Origin: Prorocentrum cordatum
Taxonomy: Eukaryota; Sar; Dinophyceae; Prorocentrales; Prorocentraceae
Direction of reading: 5' to 3'
DNA length: 64,000 bases
Assembly: GCA_963575745.1 (NCBI GenBank)
Contig: CAUYUJ010014268.1
Location: 1 to 64,000, forward strand
The position numbers and the translations under genes are program-made. The notes below the pieces were generated by a model. It was not told the DNA's origin, searched no databases, and saw only the letters and a program-made list of their open reading frames with translations. Shown here one piece after another: positions 11,191-23,738 of the stretch (the stretch's first letter is position 1; every line of letters starts with the position of its first letter).

Positions 11191-12335
11191 GACCCAGGGC
11201 GAAGTCCTGCAGGGTGAGGGTCGTCTGGGGTTCGGTCTCGCGGTCCCCCTCGGGGTTCCGCTCGATGTACCTGGCCCACGCTTCCGCTCCCCTCTTGGTC
11301 CGCCGTATCCGCTCCACCTCGGCCAGGGGCCATTCCCTTTTTTGGCAGGGCTCGCCGCAGCCACCGCAGCTATCCCTCCTTCCCGCGGGGTTGGGGCCGC
11401 TCTGGCACTGCGGGCGCCACCACGCCCTTACCTTGGTCAGGAAGTGCGCGGAGCAGTTCTCGCAGCGACTCCGACAGTCCCCCACCTTCTTCCCGCAGCC
11501 GAGGCATAGCCAGAGGCCACCCGGCTGGGCAGGAGGGCGGGGCTCACGCGGCTCTGCCGTGGGAGGCTCGGCCCTTCTGGGGCTGTGGGACCTATGGGGC
11601 GGCGAATCCCGCATGCGGAGCCCAGGCTCCTCTCCCGCGGTCCGCTTCCACGGGGGGCTGGGGCTCCTCTTGCGGGGGCCAAGCGAGACTTCCTGCCGGA
11701 CGGAGCCCCTGGGGGTGGACACGCGCCGCTCGCCCGCGCGGTCCGGTGCCGGCGGCGGGCGGGGTCCAACTTTGCTCCACGACCCTCCTCGCCGGCGCAG
11801 GGAGCGCTCACGAAAGGCGCGACTCTCCACCCTTCCCCTTCGGTCTGGTCCCTCTGGGTATGCCCGCCGCCCCGCGCTCCGGGGGCGCGCGTACTCTTCC
11901 GGTCGAGGGCCCCGTGAGGCGTGCGCTCCTCGGCCCGGGTCGCGGCGGGGGCTAGAGCGACGGCGGGGCCCCATTGATCCGCCGTGGGGGCTCGGAGGCC
12001 CCAGCGCCCCTCCGGCTCGGGCGGCTGTCCCGGGGGGCCCTGCTCCCTCCCCTCCCGCCGCTCGCGCTTTCCCCTCTGCGAGCCTCGGCGGTGTCCTCAT
12101 TTCCCCTGCTTCTCCGGCGCTCCGTGGGGGGGCGCGGGGCGAGGCTTTCGGCGGCCTGTTCCTCCACTCCGCATCCTCCCACCCCGCTCCGACGCTCCGA
12201 GCGTAGCGGTACCATTGGGTGCGGATCTGGGCGCCGTGCTTCTCGTCCTTCCCCAGGAGGTCCAGCATGTCCTGGCCCCGTGCCTCCTCCAGCGCCTGTG
12301 TGGCTCGGTTGAACGCGTCCAGGTGCGCCGGGGGC
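11180..12335 (-). pseudogene. polyprotein block 5: Arg/Ser/Pro-rich linker and zinc-ribbon-like Cys pairs
   Basis: A helix (LDAFNRATQALEEARGQDML) leads into a ~130-residue Arg/Ser/Pro-rich linker. It is followed by LCLGCGKKVGDCRSRCENC and later CGGCGEPC, four Cys pairs that look like one or two zinc ribbons. An Arg/Lys/Glu helix follows (VERIRRTKRGAEAWARYIER). The linker composition suits nucleic-acid binding, as in Gag proteins. Confidence 0.5.
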
Positions 12336-12399
12336 CCCCTCCCCTCGGTCTCCCTCCGCGGTGGCGGGTCTGGTCCCTTCCCCCCGGTCTCGCCGCTCA

Positions 12400-13855
12400 G
12401 GGCGTCCGTGGCGGCTCCGGGCGATGCCCCGCCGATGCCGCCTTCTTCCCTCTGGAGTTGAGGGTCCGAAGGCCCTTCACCCCCCCCTGCGGGTTAGGTG
12501 GGTGGGGAATTTCGCCGACGGCATCTGGGGCCGGGGGCGCCTCTGCTTGGCGCGGGCGGGGCCACACGTCCCGGTAGCGGATCCAGGTGAAGGCCTCCGG
12601 CGTGGGCCCCAGTGCGAGGGCGTGCCCCTGGTTGAGGAACAGCCAGGCGTCGGGGGAGTCGCCGCTCGCGCGGCTGGGGATCCGCGTCTCGCGGAGGTAG
12701 GTGTCCTGGAGCGCGCGCACGTGGAGGTCGGCGCTGGCGAGGGCGGGGCCTCCCAGTAAGGGAAACTCTCGGTAGTCTCTTCCCGAGTGCGGGACGGCGG
12801 CTCCCGCTCGGAGTGCGTCGTCCAGGGGCGAACTGGAGGCCGGCGGCGCGTCGCCAGCCGCCTCCAGCAGCTCCGCTCGGTAGCGGGTGGCCAGGGCGTG
12901 CACTTCCTCCTGATGAGGGGGGGTGCCGTGCTGCCGCCACAGCGAGGAGGCGGCGGTGCTCAGGAGCATGCACTGCCCTCCCTCCGATTCGCCTTCCTGC
13001 AGCCCCAGCTTCTCCCGCATGAGATGGGCATGGGGCCCCGTGGGGTGGAGGTACTGGCCGAAGTCGAGCGTGTCCCAAACCGTGCGGCGCGGGCAGGTAA
13101 TGCACGCCAGCACCCCCGGGGCGGGCGCCTGTGTGGCGCTCTGCTCGGGCTCCCCCCTCCCCGTGGTGGGGGGGTCCCCCGGGGGTGTCTCCGTGCCCCG
13201 GTTGGCGCTCTGCCCGCCGCGGGTCTTCGGGCGGGGCTTCGGCCCCTTCCGGTGCGCAGCCATGCAGGCATCCACCGCTGCGGGCGTCACGAGGGGGAGC
13301 TTGTGGAACCCTCCGAAGCGGAAGAAGAGCAACATGGTCTCCATGGGGAGGCCCTTCAGATCATTGATCTTCTGGTGGGCGTCCCGGCAGCCGCTCCCCC
13401 GCCAGCACGTGCTGTGGCAATTGAAGGGGATGCAAATCCTCTTGCCCTGCGGGTTCTTAGGGGCACCCGCCAGGGCCGCCTTGTGCTCCTCCGCCTCCAG
13501 GGCCGTGCCGATGGGGCACTGCGGGTTGTCGTCCTGGCCGGCGCGTCCCGCCGGGGGCGGGGGTGGCACCTTTGCTCTGTTCGTCCGCGAGAGGGCAGAC
13601 AGGGCGGACCGTTGCTCCCAAGACTTCCGGGACACCACCCGGGCTCGAAAGAACCCGTCGGGGTGGTCCAGCTGGAAGGAGAGGGGCATCTGGAATCGCG
13701 GCTGGCCTCCCGGTCCCTCCAAGAGGTGGAGCCTGAACTCCTCCTCGGTGGGGTTCTGGTTTCTGAGGTCGTGGAGGGCCCGCTGGACGATCAGTCGGAT
13801 GCCGCCCCACCAGTCCCAGTGGAGCTCCTCCCAGATCGCGAAGGTCCCCCTCCGC
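12400..13855 (-). pseudogene. polyprotein block 4: core with Cys/His motif
   Basis: Continues directly from block 3 with FAIWEELHWDWWGGIRLIVQ, then a basic linker. A CIPFNCHSTCWRGSGCRDAH stretch has Cys/His spacing that could bind zinc. A second Cys pair (CITC) precedes an all-helical tail ending near 12400. No match to a named family can be claimed. Confidence 0.5.
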
Positions 13856-15740
13856 CCACTGGTTGGGGTCATCGAGGTTGAGCTGCACCAGCCTCCTCAA
13901 GGCGTCCCGTCTCTCCTTCTCGTGGTCTTGGCCGTAGAACAGGCAGAAGGTGGTGATGCTCCGGTGGGCCTGGTCGGTCCAGACGGCGAGGATCTTGGTC
14001 CAGGCGGGCCGCTTCTCCATGTAGGCGGGGTCCGAGTGTGGGATGAACCGTTCGAACTCCTCCCGAGTGGTCCGCGGGAAGTCCGATGCTCCCAGGGACC
14101 ACTTGGCCATCCGTTCCAGGCCGCGGCCCCCCCAGAAGCCCCCCGCGATGGCGCAGGCAATCCGGTTCACGACCAGGGCGGGGCAGCCTCCCTCGTGCAT
14201 GATCATCCAGCGTCCGTCTCCTCCCCTCCGGGCTGCGTCGCATAGCTCCCTTCCGACGAGGCCCGGGCAAAGGGCGACGTAGAAGGCGTTGAACCCCCGG
14301 GCGGTGTAGACCGCAAGCCGGCACTCCGTCTTCTTGAGGTAGCCCATGGAGCCCTCCACGTTCTTGGGGTCGTCGGCCTCCATGCGATGGGAGAGGTTGA
14401 GGTGCTGAACCAAGAGGCGGGTGTTCGGGTCAGTGAAAATCCCCGCCTGCCCTTCCCCCCCTGCCCCGGCGCGCCCTGTGGCGCCCCTTGGCGGGGCGAT
14501 CCCATGAGTGGCATCCCACTGCGCGGCGGGCGGGAGGGGGCTCGAGCCACCGGACGGCGCAGGGCGCGTGTCACGGTATTCCCCCTCGGGGGGGCTGGTG
14601 AAGATCCCCTCCATGACGCCCGGAGGTTGGAGGGCCTGCGCTGGTGAGGGCGGGGGGGGTCTCCCTGCTGGGGTAGGCCCCTCCTGCCCCTTCTGGAGCA
14701 GGCGTTTCTCGCGGACGTACCGCAAGAGCTTGCCGAGGGCGGCCTGCTCCTCCCGCCCCAGCGAGGCGGGGTTGCGGAGGGCGGTCGCCTCCAACTCCTC
14801 CGCGCACGGAGTGACCAACGCCAGGCAGGTGTCCGGGTCCTCGCCGTAGTAGTCCTGGGCCGCCTCAAGCGCGGCCTCCACTCCAACGCCGCCCTGGATG
14901 GCGGAGAGGAGGGCCTCGAGGAGCCAGACCGCCGCCGAGGGCTCCCCCGACGGGTCGCGGGAGGCGCCTGTGGAGGGGGCCCCTCCCTCCCGCGCCGGAG
15001 GGCGTGGTGAGCTTTCCCGGCGGGTGTTCCTCCCCCGTGGGGGGTACTCTTCCCCACCCGAGGATTGGCCGGGCTCCTCGCCCATCCGCCGGGCACTCCG
15101 ATGGCGCCATCGTTCCAGCTCCCGGGAGTTCAGCAGCAATACTACCTCCTGGACCCCGCCTGCCCCTCCGGAGGGGGTCTTCCCTTCCTCTGTCAGGGCG
15201 CTCCATTCCGATTTAGTCGCTTCGACGAACCAGGCAGGGATCCCTCCCGGGGGGGGAAGGAGGGCTTGTCCCGGGCGACGGATCTGACCGATCGGGACGG
15301 AGTAGCGAAGACCGAGGGCGGCGAGGTAGACCACCGCCTCGCCCGGAGGGTGGCCTGCCGGCGGCTCCTCCCCTTCCCCCCGGAAGACAAGATAGTGCTC
15401 GGCCGGGGGCCGTTTCCCACGCCCCCGAAGGGCGTCCTCCTCGCGGCGAATGTGGCCCAGGAAGAGGCGGCCAGCCGCATCGCGCGGGTGGGTGATGGGA
15501 GGCAGCGGGGTTAGAGGGCCCAGAGGGGGGTCCTTCGAGGAGGCTGGCCGCCCCTCTCCCGGCCGCCCCTGGGGGGGGCCGGCGGACTGCGCCGCGTGGG
15601 AGGCGCAGAGGAGCCCCCCCTCCACCTGCAGGGCCCCGATCTCGTCGCACGAGGGGGGGCCCGCGAAGGCGCAGAGGAGGTGCTGGCGGGCAAGCCGGTA
15701 CATGCGCTTGTGCCGAGCGCATAAAGGGGGCCAGGACGCG
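13855..15740 (-). pseudogene. polyprotein block 3: Cys/His segment and Gag-like helical region
   Basis: Opens with a spaced Cys/His segment (LCARHKRMYRL, then further Cys and CASH). A Pro/Arg-rich linker and a compact helical domain follow, with YFKK-like and WSLGASDFPRTTREEFERFI segments typical of a folded protein. The frame breaks in a G-run at about 13852-13857, where adding or removing bases restores continuity with the next block. Confidence 0.55.
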
Positions 15741-16690
15741 CCCGCCCAGTCGCTCCCATCCGGCAATGTCCGACTGGGGCTCGTCCTCGACCAGAAGGAG
15801 GGTGAACCCTTCGCCCGGGGGCTCTGGGCACGGGGCGCGGAGGCCGAGGGTGCCCAGGGTGCTTCCGGGTTGACGCCGGCCCAAGCGGTCCCCACCGCGC
15901 GCCCCGATGGTGGGCCCCTCGCTCTCCGACTCGAGCTGGCGATCCCGGGGCCTCCCCGCCCCGGCTGCCGTCCTCCTTTCGCGACAGCGCCACGCCCCCA
16001 GTAGGTCTATCCCGATGGCTCGGGACAGGGGGCGGAGGAGTCGGCGGGCGCCACCAAGGGCGCGGCCGACGAGGCAGGCGAGGCCCAGGAGGAAGCCTTG
16101 ATAGGGAAGAGCCTTCTCCAGGTTCAGGACGAGCCCCTCCTCAACGCCGGTGCAGTGGTAGCTGACCGCCACAATGTCTGGGGGGATCACCGCTTCCCAC
16201 TCCCGCGCCAGGTAGACGGCGCGCTCCCGAGCGTTCTCCAGCCGCTGACGGAGGGAGGGATCCGCACAGTGCAGCACGGCACCGTAGAAGTACACCTGCC
16301 CTCCCTTCCGCGTCGCGGGCAGCGTGGAGCCCGGTTTTCGCTGCATCCGGACCATTCCCTCCTCGATGATGGCGAGCAGCTCACGCGGGCGGCGGCTGGA
16401 ATGCCTCCCGCGGGCCCGGATCCAGTCCTGGAAGAACTTGTCGGGCGTGGCCCCGCCCGAGGCGGGCCCTCCCCACGCCAGCCTCGAGCCCTTCAAGGGG
16501 TGCGGGTGTTCGCTCCTGCGCAGAGGGCCCTTGCCCCGTGAGAGTAGGGCCAGGGCATAGGCCAGGAGGGTGAGGAGGTCCAAGGCCACCAGGGCGGAGA
16601 GGAGGTAGAAGAAAACCAGGAGGTACTGGAGCCAGCGGGGGAAGCCCCTCCAGCGGGCGCCCCCGAACATCATCAGCCCCTCCTTGCAAG
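15735..16690 (-). pseudogene. polyprotein block 2: transmembrane helix and conserved core
   Basis: A strongly hydrophobic run, WLQYLLVFFYLLSALVALDL and onward (about 30 residues), predicts a membrane span. It is followed by a basic stretch and a well-formed globular segment including GGQVYFYGAVLHC and VSYHCTGVEEGL. Near 15735 the coherent sequence passes to the next frame, where a Cys/His segment starts. Membrane anchoring before a Gag-like region is unusual for a retroelement. Confidence 0.55.
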
Positions 16691-17274
16691 AGGCCGTCCA
16701 GGAGGTGGTTCGGCCATCCCGGGAACGGGTCCTCCGGGGGTTTACCAGGTGCCCCGGCGCGCCGGCGCCGGCCGCGCGCCTCCGGGGCTCGGCGGGGCGC
16801 CCAGGCTGAGAGGTATGCGTCCAGCTGGGAGAGGGTCTGCCGGATACTCCAGGAATGATCATATGGAGCCCTCCCCTCCGCCAGCTGGGAGAGGGTCCGC
16901 TGGACACTCCAGGAATGGTCATCTGGAGTCCTCCCCTCCGTCCGATTGCCCCCCTCCTCCCCTCCTCCAGCCGGGAACTCCGACGAGGAAGGCGCGGGGG
17001 GAAAGTCTTCCACGGGCGAGGCCGTGGGGATGTGCCCAGCAGGGGGAGGCGCGATGTGGCCCACAGGCTCCATGCAGACATCCTCCTCTGCTTGCTCTGG
17101 GGCGGGGTCGGCGCCGTCGGCGGGGACGAAGTCCACGGTCCCCACCATCCCGACGGCAGCCCCAATGGCCGCTCCAGCCACGGGAGCCGTGCGCCCTCCC
17201 GGAGGCAGGGCGCCCAGCTCGGCCGCGGCGAGCAATAGCAAACAGGCGGGGTGGGATCCTCCCCACCCCCTCAT
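16685..17274 (-). pseudogene. polyprotein N-terminus: leader and internal repeat
   Basis: Begins MRGWGGSHPACLLLLAAAEL, a signal-peptide-like hydrophobic leader. It continues through an acidic Pro/Glu-rich segment and a duplicated motif of about 14 residues ending in (S)IRQTLSQL or (S)VQRTLSQL. The frame moves near 16685, where the next block supplies a membrane helix. It is 5' of the other polyprotein blocks. Confidence 0.55.
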
Positions 17275-17400
17275 GATGAGATTAGGGGCCAGGGGCGCCT
17301 CCCGGAAAAAGCACAGCTCTAAGCACAGAAGGCTGCGGAAGAGGGGAAAGGAAGGAGGAGGAGGAAGCCAGAGCACTACGGCCTAGGGGGGAATATAACC

Positions 17401-17637
17401 GTTTAGGCTTTGGCCAAATGAAACCATTCCCACCAGCTCGCGCGGGGAAGGTCCACAAAGGCACCGGAGAGAGGCCAGGAAGCATGGGGGCCAGGGGGCG
17501 ACGGAACTGAGAGCGAGAGCTTACGAGAGAACCTGAACGGTGACTCACTTTTGGCACGTGCAGCAGACCCACCCCTGCTGAGTCAATTGGAGATTGCATG
17601 CTCACCTGAGATTTTGAAGCAGAAAATACAAACTGGG
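17401..17637 (-). repeat. second copy of the DIRS-like element's downstream end, left part
   Basis: 17425-17637 matches 19076-19295 closely: shared blocks include GGGGGCCAGGGGGCGACGG, GAGCGAGAGCTTACG and GATATTTTGAAGCAGAAA-type sequence. It breaks off at ACTGGG near 17637 and resumes at 18943. Confidence 0.75.
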
Positions 17638-18942
<1,305 letters not shown>

Positions 18943-18972
18943 ACTGGGATCCCATTGAATCGCCTGCGCGCT
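18943..18972 (-). repeat. second DIRS end, right part
   Basis: GACTGGGATCCCATTGAATC followed by GCCTGC matches 19289-19316 exactly over about 26 bp, then diverges. Confidence 0.7.
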
Positions 18973-19030
18973 GCTGGCACAGGGGGCGGTGAGTGGGGCC
19001 AAAAGGACTGCGTGGCACGCACTGCTCGCG

Positions 19031-19073
19031 ATGCCCCCTTTCCCCTTTAGGTGGAAGGAAAAGGGAAACCAAG
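19031..19073 (+). repeat. terminal repeat of DIRS-like element, downstream copy
   Basis: ATGCCCCCTTTCCCCTTTAG, then GTGGAAGGAAAAGGGAAACC and AAG. It matches 25735-25776 with roughly 85% identity and the same orientation. Confidence 0.7.
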
Positions 19074-19075
19074 TG

Positions 19076-19315
19076 ACCAGGCATCCACGCCAGCTTGCGC
19101 GGGGAAGGGCTCAAGACACTGGAGAGAGGCCACGAAGCAAGGGGGCCAGGGGGCGACGGAACTGAGAGCGAGAGCTTACGGGAGAAACAGAAAGGTGACG
19201 CACTTTGGGCACAGACCCACCCTTGGGTCACCCTTGCTGAATCACTTTGAGATTGTCGGCTCACCTGATATTTTGAAGCAGAAAGTACACACTGGGATCC
19301 CATTGAATCGCCTGC
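19076..19315 (-). repeat. 3' non-coding region of the DIRS-like element (repeated)
   Basis: It lies between the downstream terminal repeat and the recombinase C-terminus, and recurs at 17425-17637 plus 18943-18972. Confidence 0.7.
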
Positions 19316-19405
19316 AATATAACGGAGGTCCCGCAACATCTGCCATCGCCACAAGAACCTCCAATGCACCTCTGGCTCTGGACACTGAAGGATGGGCGGG
19401 CGGGT

Positions 19406-19645
19406 TCAAAGGCGTTTTGCTGAACGAATCCTCGCAGGGAGCTCTTGCTTCAGCTTGTTCAGGTTGGAAGCTGAAGCGCTTCGAGCTGCCCGCGGCAATC
19501 CATGGAGAACGCGAAGATACCGACCCTGCTTACTACATAGCAACACGCTCGCGGCCCATTGGCCGCGACGCTGAATCTCCTGAAGAGGGGAACCCTGCAA
19601 GCAAATCCATGCCTGGGCCCCCGTGTCGGAGCATATGCGGTGCAA
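19406..19645 (-). pseudogene. tyrosine recombinase C-terminus
   Basis: Reads LQEIQRRGQWAASVLLCSKQ then GRYLRVL. The RGQWA segment supplies the W/H position and the following tyrosine is the candidate nucleophile. It is offset in frame from the preceding HxxR block, so the recombinase is broken near 19620. Confidence 0.7.
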
Positions 19646-19799
19646 GCTTATGATCTGTCATGCCCAGCTGCACCACTGCTGCATCGAACCACTTCCGAAG
19701 CAGGCCTGGGCCGAAGGGGGGGGGCTTTGTCTGTTGGCGCCGTGAGACGTGAGACTCGCCAATCAGAATAGCATCGTCTTGAGTTCGAGTCTTGCTCAT
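19533..19799 (-). pseudogene. tyrosine recombinase catalytic segment with HxxR
   Basis: Contains LLRKWFDAAVVQLG and then PHMLRHGG. The H-M-L-R is the HxxR box of tyrosine recombinases. The upstream DAxxR box can be glimpsed near 19890-19950 in another frame as DARAR, where related elements have an LRPSE-type motif. Confidence 0.75.
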
Positions 19800-20043
19800 C
19801 TCTCCGTCGGCCTCTGGGAAGAAAACGAGCGCTCACTTGGGGTTGGCCATCCCTCGCACTGGTCGCACAGCGTCGCGTGCCTTCAGCGCGCGCGCCTCCT
19901 ATCCTCGCGCGCGCGTCGATGGAGAGGGGGACCGCCGCCGCTGCCGACGGCCCCAGCAGCCCCCCATGGACATCGGGGCGACAGCAATCGCGCGAAAGGC
20001 CCCCCACGGGCACGGATCTCGAGCACCTCCCGGATCTTCCTTC

Positions 20044-20415
20044 TTAAAGCCGTCGAGGGCGCTGAGAGCTGCTGGCAGCCGAGACGCCGGCGCTCGGCGC
20101 ATCCACGCGCTGCCGCGCAGGGCGCCGCGAGCTTCGCGAACGAGCGCCGTCCTTGAATAAGTGATCCGCGAGATGGCGCTCGAGCAGCTGATCGAACTCC
20201 TCGACGGTGCAATCGAGTGCGGACGCTCGATGAAAGGCCTGCGCGAAGGCCCTGGAGGCCTCGTGGTACCTCGCGAGGGTGCCCTCGCAGCGGCCTCCCG
20301 CTTCGCCTGCGCCTGCCGCCAACGGCGAACGGGCGCCGGCGGCAGAGGCTCGGCGGGGCTGCGCAGCAAGGGAAGGGCCCGCCGCCGTCAGCGCCGCGAC
20401 CCGCCGCAGCCCCAA
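20044..20415 (-). pseudogene. recombinase N-terminal SAM-like segment
   Basis: RYHEASRAFAQAFHRAS and VEEFDQLLERHLADHLFKDG have the helical pattern of the core-binding domain that precedes tyrosine recombinase catalytic domains. The continuation (LPAALSALDGFKKEDPGG) lies in a neighbouring frame at about 19990-20080. Confidence 0.55.
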
Positions 20416-20828
20416 CCCTCGGACTCGTCGCCCCGCGGGGGCCGGAAGCGGCGAGGGTAACTCGGGGCGCCCGGTCAGTCGATCGCTCGACCTACGACCG
20501 AGGCTCCCAGGTCAGCGCGCCATCGCTGGAGGAGGGCTGGCCCACGTGTGTTTCGACATGCTGCCAAGGGCGCAGCGCGCGCCAGTGCTCGAACCGCCGC
20601 CGCATCATCTGGAACTTACTGGGGGGCAACTTCAACTCTGACTTTGCCCTGCAGAACCTAGTGGGGGACTGAGCAACGACGCCGCGAACCAAGGTCCTCG
20701 AGGCCCTCCAGGGCGCCCGCCAAACGGGCCCTCTTGCGGCAAGGCGCCCCGAACCAACAATAATCGAGAAGTGCCGACTGGGCCTCTTGAGTCTTGACGG
20801 GCCTGACCAGCGGGGGCTCTATATCTAG

Positions 20829-21242
20829 CTAGGAACGCGCGGTTTTCTCCAATGCCCACTTGACGTTGCATGTAATGACAGCTTTCATAATGCGTAAAGT
20901 AGCGACCACCATTGGAACATGAATATCATCTGGAGCCTCTGGGGAACTCTTGGCCATGCACCAGTTAGCACAAGGAGCCCAAAACCGTGTGGACCAAATC
21001 GAACATGACTTAACACACCCAAAGACCTCACGAAATATGCGACGGTCGGTGACATCCAAATCGGGCGACAATCCGGCGTCGATAGGAGGAGCCAGTCGGA
21101 GGCCCGTCTGAAAACGAGCCCCTGAGAAACGAGCGCATCCAGCGAACAGCTCCAGAATGGCCTTGAGCCTGGGTGCGGGAGAGCCGCGCTCGCCACGAGC
21201 GGCGCGGACGCTTTCCTGGGCCACGTCCGGCCCCCACCTCAT
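20829..21242 (-). pseudogene. methyltransferase-like domain of the DIRS-like element
   Basis: Begins AILELFAGCARFSGARF, a class I methyltransferase motif I pattern (ELFAG.G). IDAGLSPDLDVTD is an acidic loop after it. FWAPCANW resembles the PC-containing motif of C5-type enzymes, and WALEKTARS near the end resembles an ENPRS-type motif. DIRS elements characteristically encode a methyltransferase between RNase H and the recombinase. Its role in transposition is not established. Confidence 0.6.
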
Positions 21243-21856
21243 ATGCTGGCCTCAGCTGCTCATCCTCTCGACGCGACGAAGCTGGAATGACATGGGGCGT
21301 GCTCACCGACTGACCAGATGTGAGCGCCATAATTCCATGAGACTGCGATTCGATCTGACGCAATTCAGGAGGATGCCCCCACTCCCTGTCCAGGTTCGCG
21401 CGGGGGGCCTGACCATGGGCCCCCCGTCCCGCCCCAGTCGGCGATGCCGAAGGCGTCGTCGAGATATATTCTGAAGGCCCCAGCCTCGACGAGGGCTCCA
21501 GCCCTGCCTGGGCAACGGCGGGGGTGCCCGAATCCCCCGTGCAAGAAGCCGAAAGCGACGTCGGCTCCTTACTGGCCGGCGCACCGTCAGCTCCAGCGCG
21601 CACGTGACCCCGCCCAGCGAGATCATGAAGCCCAGCGCGGTGGAGACGCACCAGAAGCCGATCAGCTCCACGCGCTTCACCAGGTCGAACCAAGCCACGG
21701 CCCGCAAGCCGGGAGCCCCCATCCGAGCAGTTCCGCCCGGAGACCAATCGCCGACACCTACGCCATATATCTCGAGCAGCCTGCTGAGCATATGGGCGTC
21801 GACTCAGGGCGTTCAGCTCGCGGCGCTTGGCTCGCCCGCGCTCCGTGGCCAAGATC

Positions 21857-22237
21857 TCAGACAGGTTCTCTCCGATAGACGAAAGCCCCGAGCCCCAGTG
21901 CGCCGCGCTCCTGGAGTGACGGCGCAGACCCAGCAGCAACGCTCGAGCTCCCATGCCGCGGGCGGCGTAAGCCCGACGCCGGGCCCCGACCGCCGCGCGA
22001 CGCCATCGGAGGCGGTCGCTGAAAGAGGCCCCGAGCTCTGGCAGCGAGTGCGTATCGACCGCGCCCCGCGCCCGTCAGGAGGCCGATCGCGACGAACCAA
22101 TTGTCCGCGAGGTCGAGGTAAGGTCTTGCAGGCCCCACGTCCGTAAAACCCAGCTCCGACTCGAAGATGGGCGGCTGCGCGTCGATGGAGCACCGCGCGG
22201 CGCCCCTCGGATCACTCTCGTCAGCGCAGGCCTCCAA
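21857..22237 (-). pseudogene. RNase H middle and C-terminal part
   Basis: Follows the RT/RNase H block. ARPYLDLADNWFVAIGLL and, in an overlapping frame at about 21840-21960, GENLSEILATERGRAKRREL align with the part of DIRS RNase H that reads GDN..... and precedes the methyltransferase in related elements. Frames change at least twice here. Confidence 0.5.
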
Positions 22238-22249
22238 AGTGCGGAAACG

Positions 22250-22912
22250 CTATCTCTCCCTCCACGCTATAGCCGACAACACTTCGCCGGACTTGACGCG
22301 ACCGACGCGGTCCGCGTAGCCGGCCTCGCTGGCGCCCCAGCAGTAGACTGTCGCAGACGTCTCGGCGCGGAAGTGGCGGCGCACAATGAAGATTAATCCC
22401 GCGGCCGCCTGGAGCTCGCTAGTCGCGCCTGGCGCGAACGAGCCCACGCGGTCCTCGCGCTCAACCAGCCGTCGCCAGGACTCATGCAGCACGCGCATGA
22501 AAGGGGGAAACACCATGAGATGATTGACGACGCGGCCGATCGAACGACGACCCCGGCGATCAGACATCGCCCGTCTCCGAATGGCAACGTGCAGCGCGTA
22601 ATGCAACCCCCAGGCGCGCTCCGGCCTATGTGTGACTACAGGGTACGCTCCACCAGTGACGACCATCCCGAGCAGGGCAACAATCTTCCGCGCCCGAACC
22701 TCATCACGCCAGACAAAGCCCCTACGTCGGAGCTCATCCAAGAGACGAGTGAAGGGCTCCAGCGCGTACCGCATGTCCCAGCACGTCAGGGAGGCGCCGT
22801 CGACGTGCGGGGCCAGGCCTGGCAAACCTGGCTGCGGGATCGGGGCCGACTGTCGGTCGCTCGGCGCCCTGGAATCGACCGCGCCCCTGTTGGCGTCGCC
22901 CAGCCGCGCCAT
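22250..22912 (-). pseudogene. RT thumb/connection and RNase H start
   Basis: APHVDG stands where functional elements have YVDD or YVDN. AWGLHYALHVAIRRRA, VVNHLMVFPPFMRVLHESWR, ELQAAAGLIFIVRRHFRA and VYCWGASEAGYA match the order seen in dinoflagellate DIRS-type RTs, where the last is normally a Y.DAS.xGYA RNase H start. The catalytic YVDD is degenerate, so the copy is inactive. Confidence 0.7.
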
Positions 22913-23642
22913 CTCGGCCGCGATCCGCGATCTGAGCGCCCGTCAGAGCGGAGTAGCAGAAAAAGAGTAACCAAGACCAACCCACAGGATTCAGCTTCAC
23001 GCGCACCCACAACGTCTCATGCTCACCCACATCCGTCCAACAAGACAGATTAACATCGTAGACGCGCGATGCGCCGTAGTCGCCAGCGGTGACCTTGCGG
23101 GGCGAACAGAAATGGCCAGCGACCTCCTCGAATTCGAACGGGAAGTAGCCGTCGGTAAGACTAGCGCTGAAAAAATGCACGTCCGATGGCCTTCCTCGCC
23201 GACTGTACTCGTCCACCGTCGTCTCTGCGCCCCGCAAGGCCACGGCGGCAAGAGACGATGCAGTCGCCAGCTGGCCCGCAGGAGGCCCAGGATGAAGAGA
23301 ATTCGCTGACCGGCAGTTTAACGCGAACCTTACGTGGTAGCCATCCTTCTTGATGACCGTGAAAGCTCCCGCAAAGCACCGATCACGCCGACGAAGCGAT
23401 TGCATCCCCGCGCTGCGCAGCCCACGAGCGAGTGCGTCCACATGGCGAGGACGCCGCAGCGCAGGGCCCAAGTATATCGGATCCCCATGCGCAATCTGGT
23501 CATCGCCAGTCGGCGCCCGGAAGATCAAACCCTCGGGGCCCAACGCCGCAGGCCGAGCGCCAGGCCCGACCGCGGCTTCAAGAGGATCAGCTTCAAGAGG
23601 ATCGAGGACCTCCGTCTCTGACAACCCTGACTCGATCCGCAT
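22734..23642 (-). pseudogene. reverse transcriptase fingers/palm
   Basis: GAFTVIKKDGYHVRFALNCR is the RT fingers region (K.g..R...D.R), followed by LTDGYFPFEFEEVAGHFC (motif A area) and NPVGWSWLLFFCYSALT (equivalent of MGWSWA.F..). After this the frame is lost and resumes in the next block. It is the clearest reverse transcriptase signature in the window. Confidence 0.75.
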
Positions 23643-23738
23643 CGAGAGGGCCGTCGAGTAGCGTCGTCCGTCGCGAAATCGAAGCGCGCTGCGAAGGGCG
23701 CCCTTCCTTTTCAGGTCCAGAGAAGGGGCGGGCCGAGG

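Larger units (their letters stand above)
8560..17274 (-). mobile_element. giant Gag-protease-like polyprotein element, frameshifted
   Basis: Minus-strand coding can be followed for about 2,900 codons through seven overlapping open frames, with jumps near 16685, 15735, 13855, about 12400, 11180 and 10935. No nonsense codon is needed; only frame changes interrupt it. Order of parts: signal/membrane N-terminus, basic domain, Cys/His segment, Gag-like helical core, zinc ribbon, Gly/Lys/Arg-rich stretch, CCCH zinc finger and retropepsin-like domain. No reverse transcriptase or integrase follows. I recall similar long hypothetical proteins from dinoflagellate genomes. It is either a young pseudogene, an assembly with homopolymer errors, or a non-autonomous retroelement. 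Start 17274 is preferred over 17376 because a hydrophobic leader follows it. Confidence 0.6.

Noticed and set aside
9376-17280. Plus-strand open frames of 100-450 codons
   Set aside because: Shadows of the GC-rich minus-strand polyprotein; low-complexity Arg/Pro/Ser composition and no domains.
17365-17383. CCGTAG....TGGCT leader-like sequence on the minus strand before the polyprotein start
   Set aside because: Only 11 bases match with a shortened gap, too weak to count with the other relics.
17401-17430. Spliced-leader-like CATTTGGCCAAAG upstream of the polyprotein
   Set aside because: It falls in the repeated DIRS end, matches only with a gap, and lacks the GTAGCC part.
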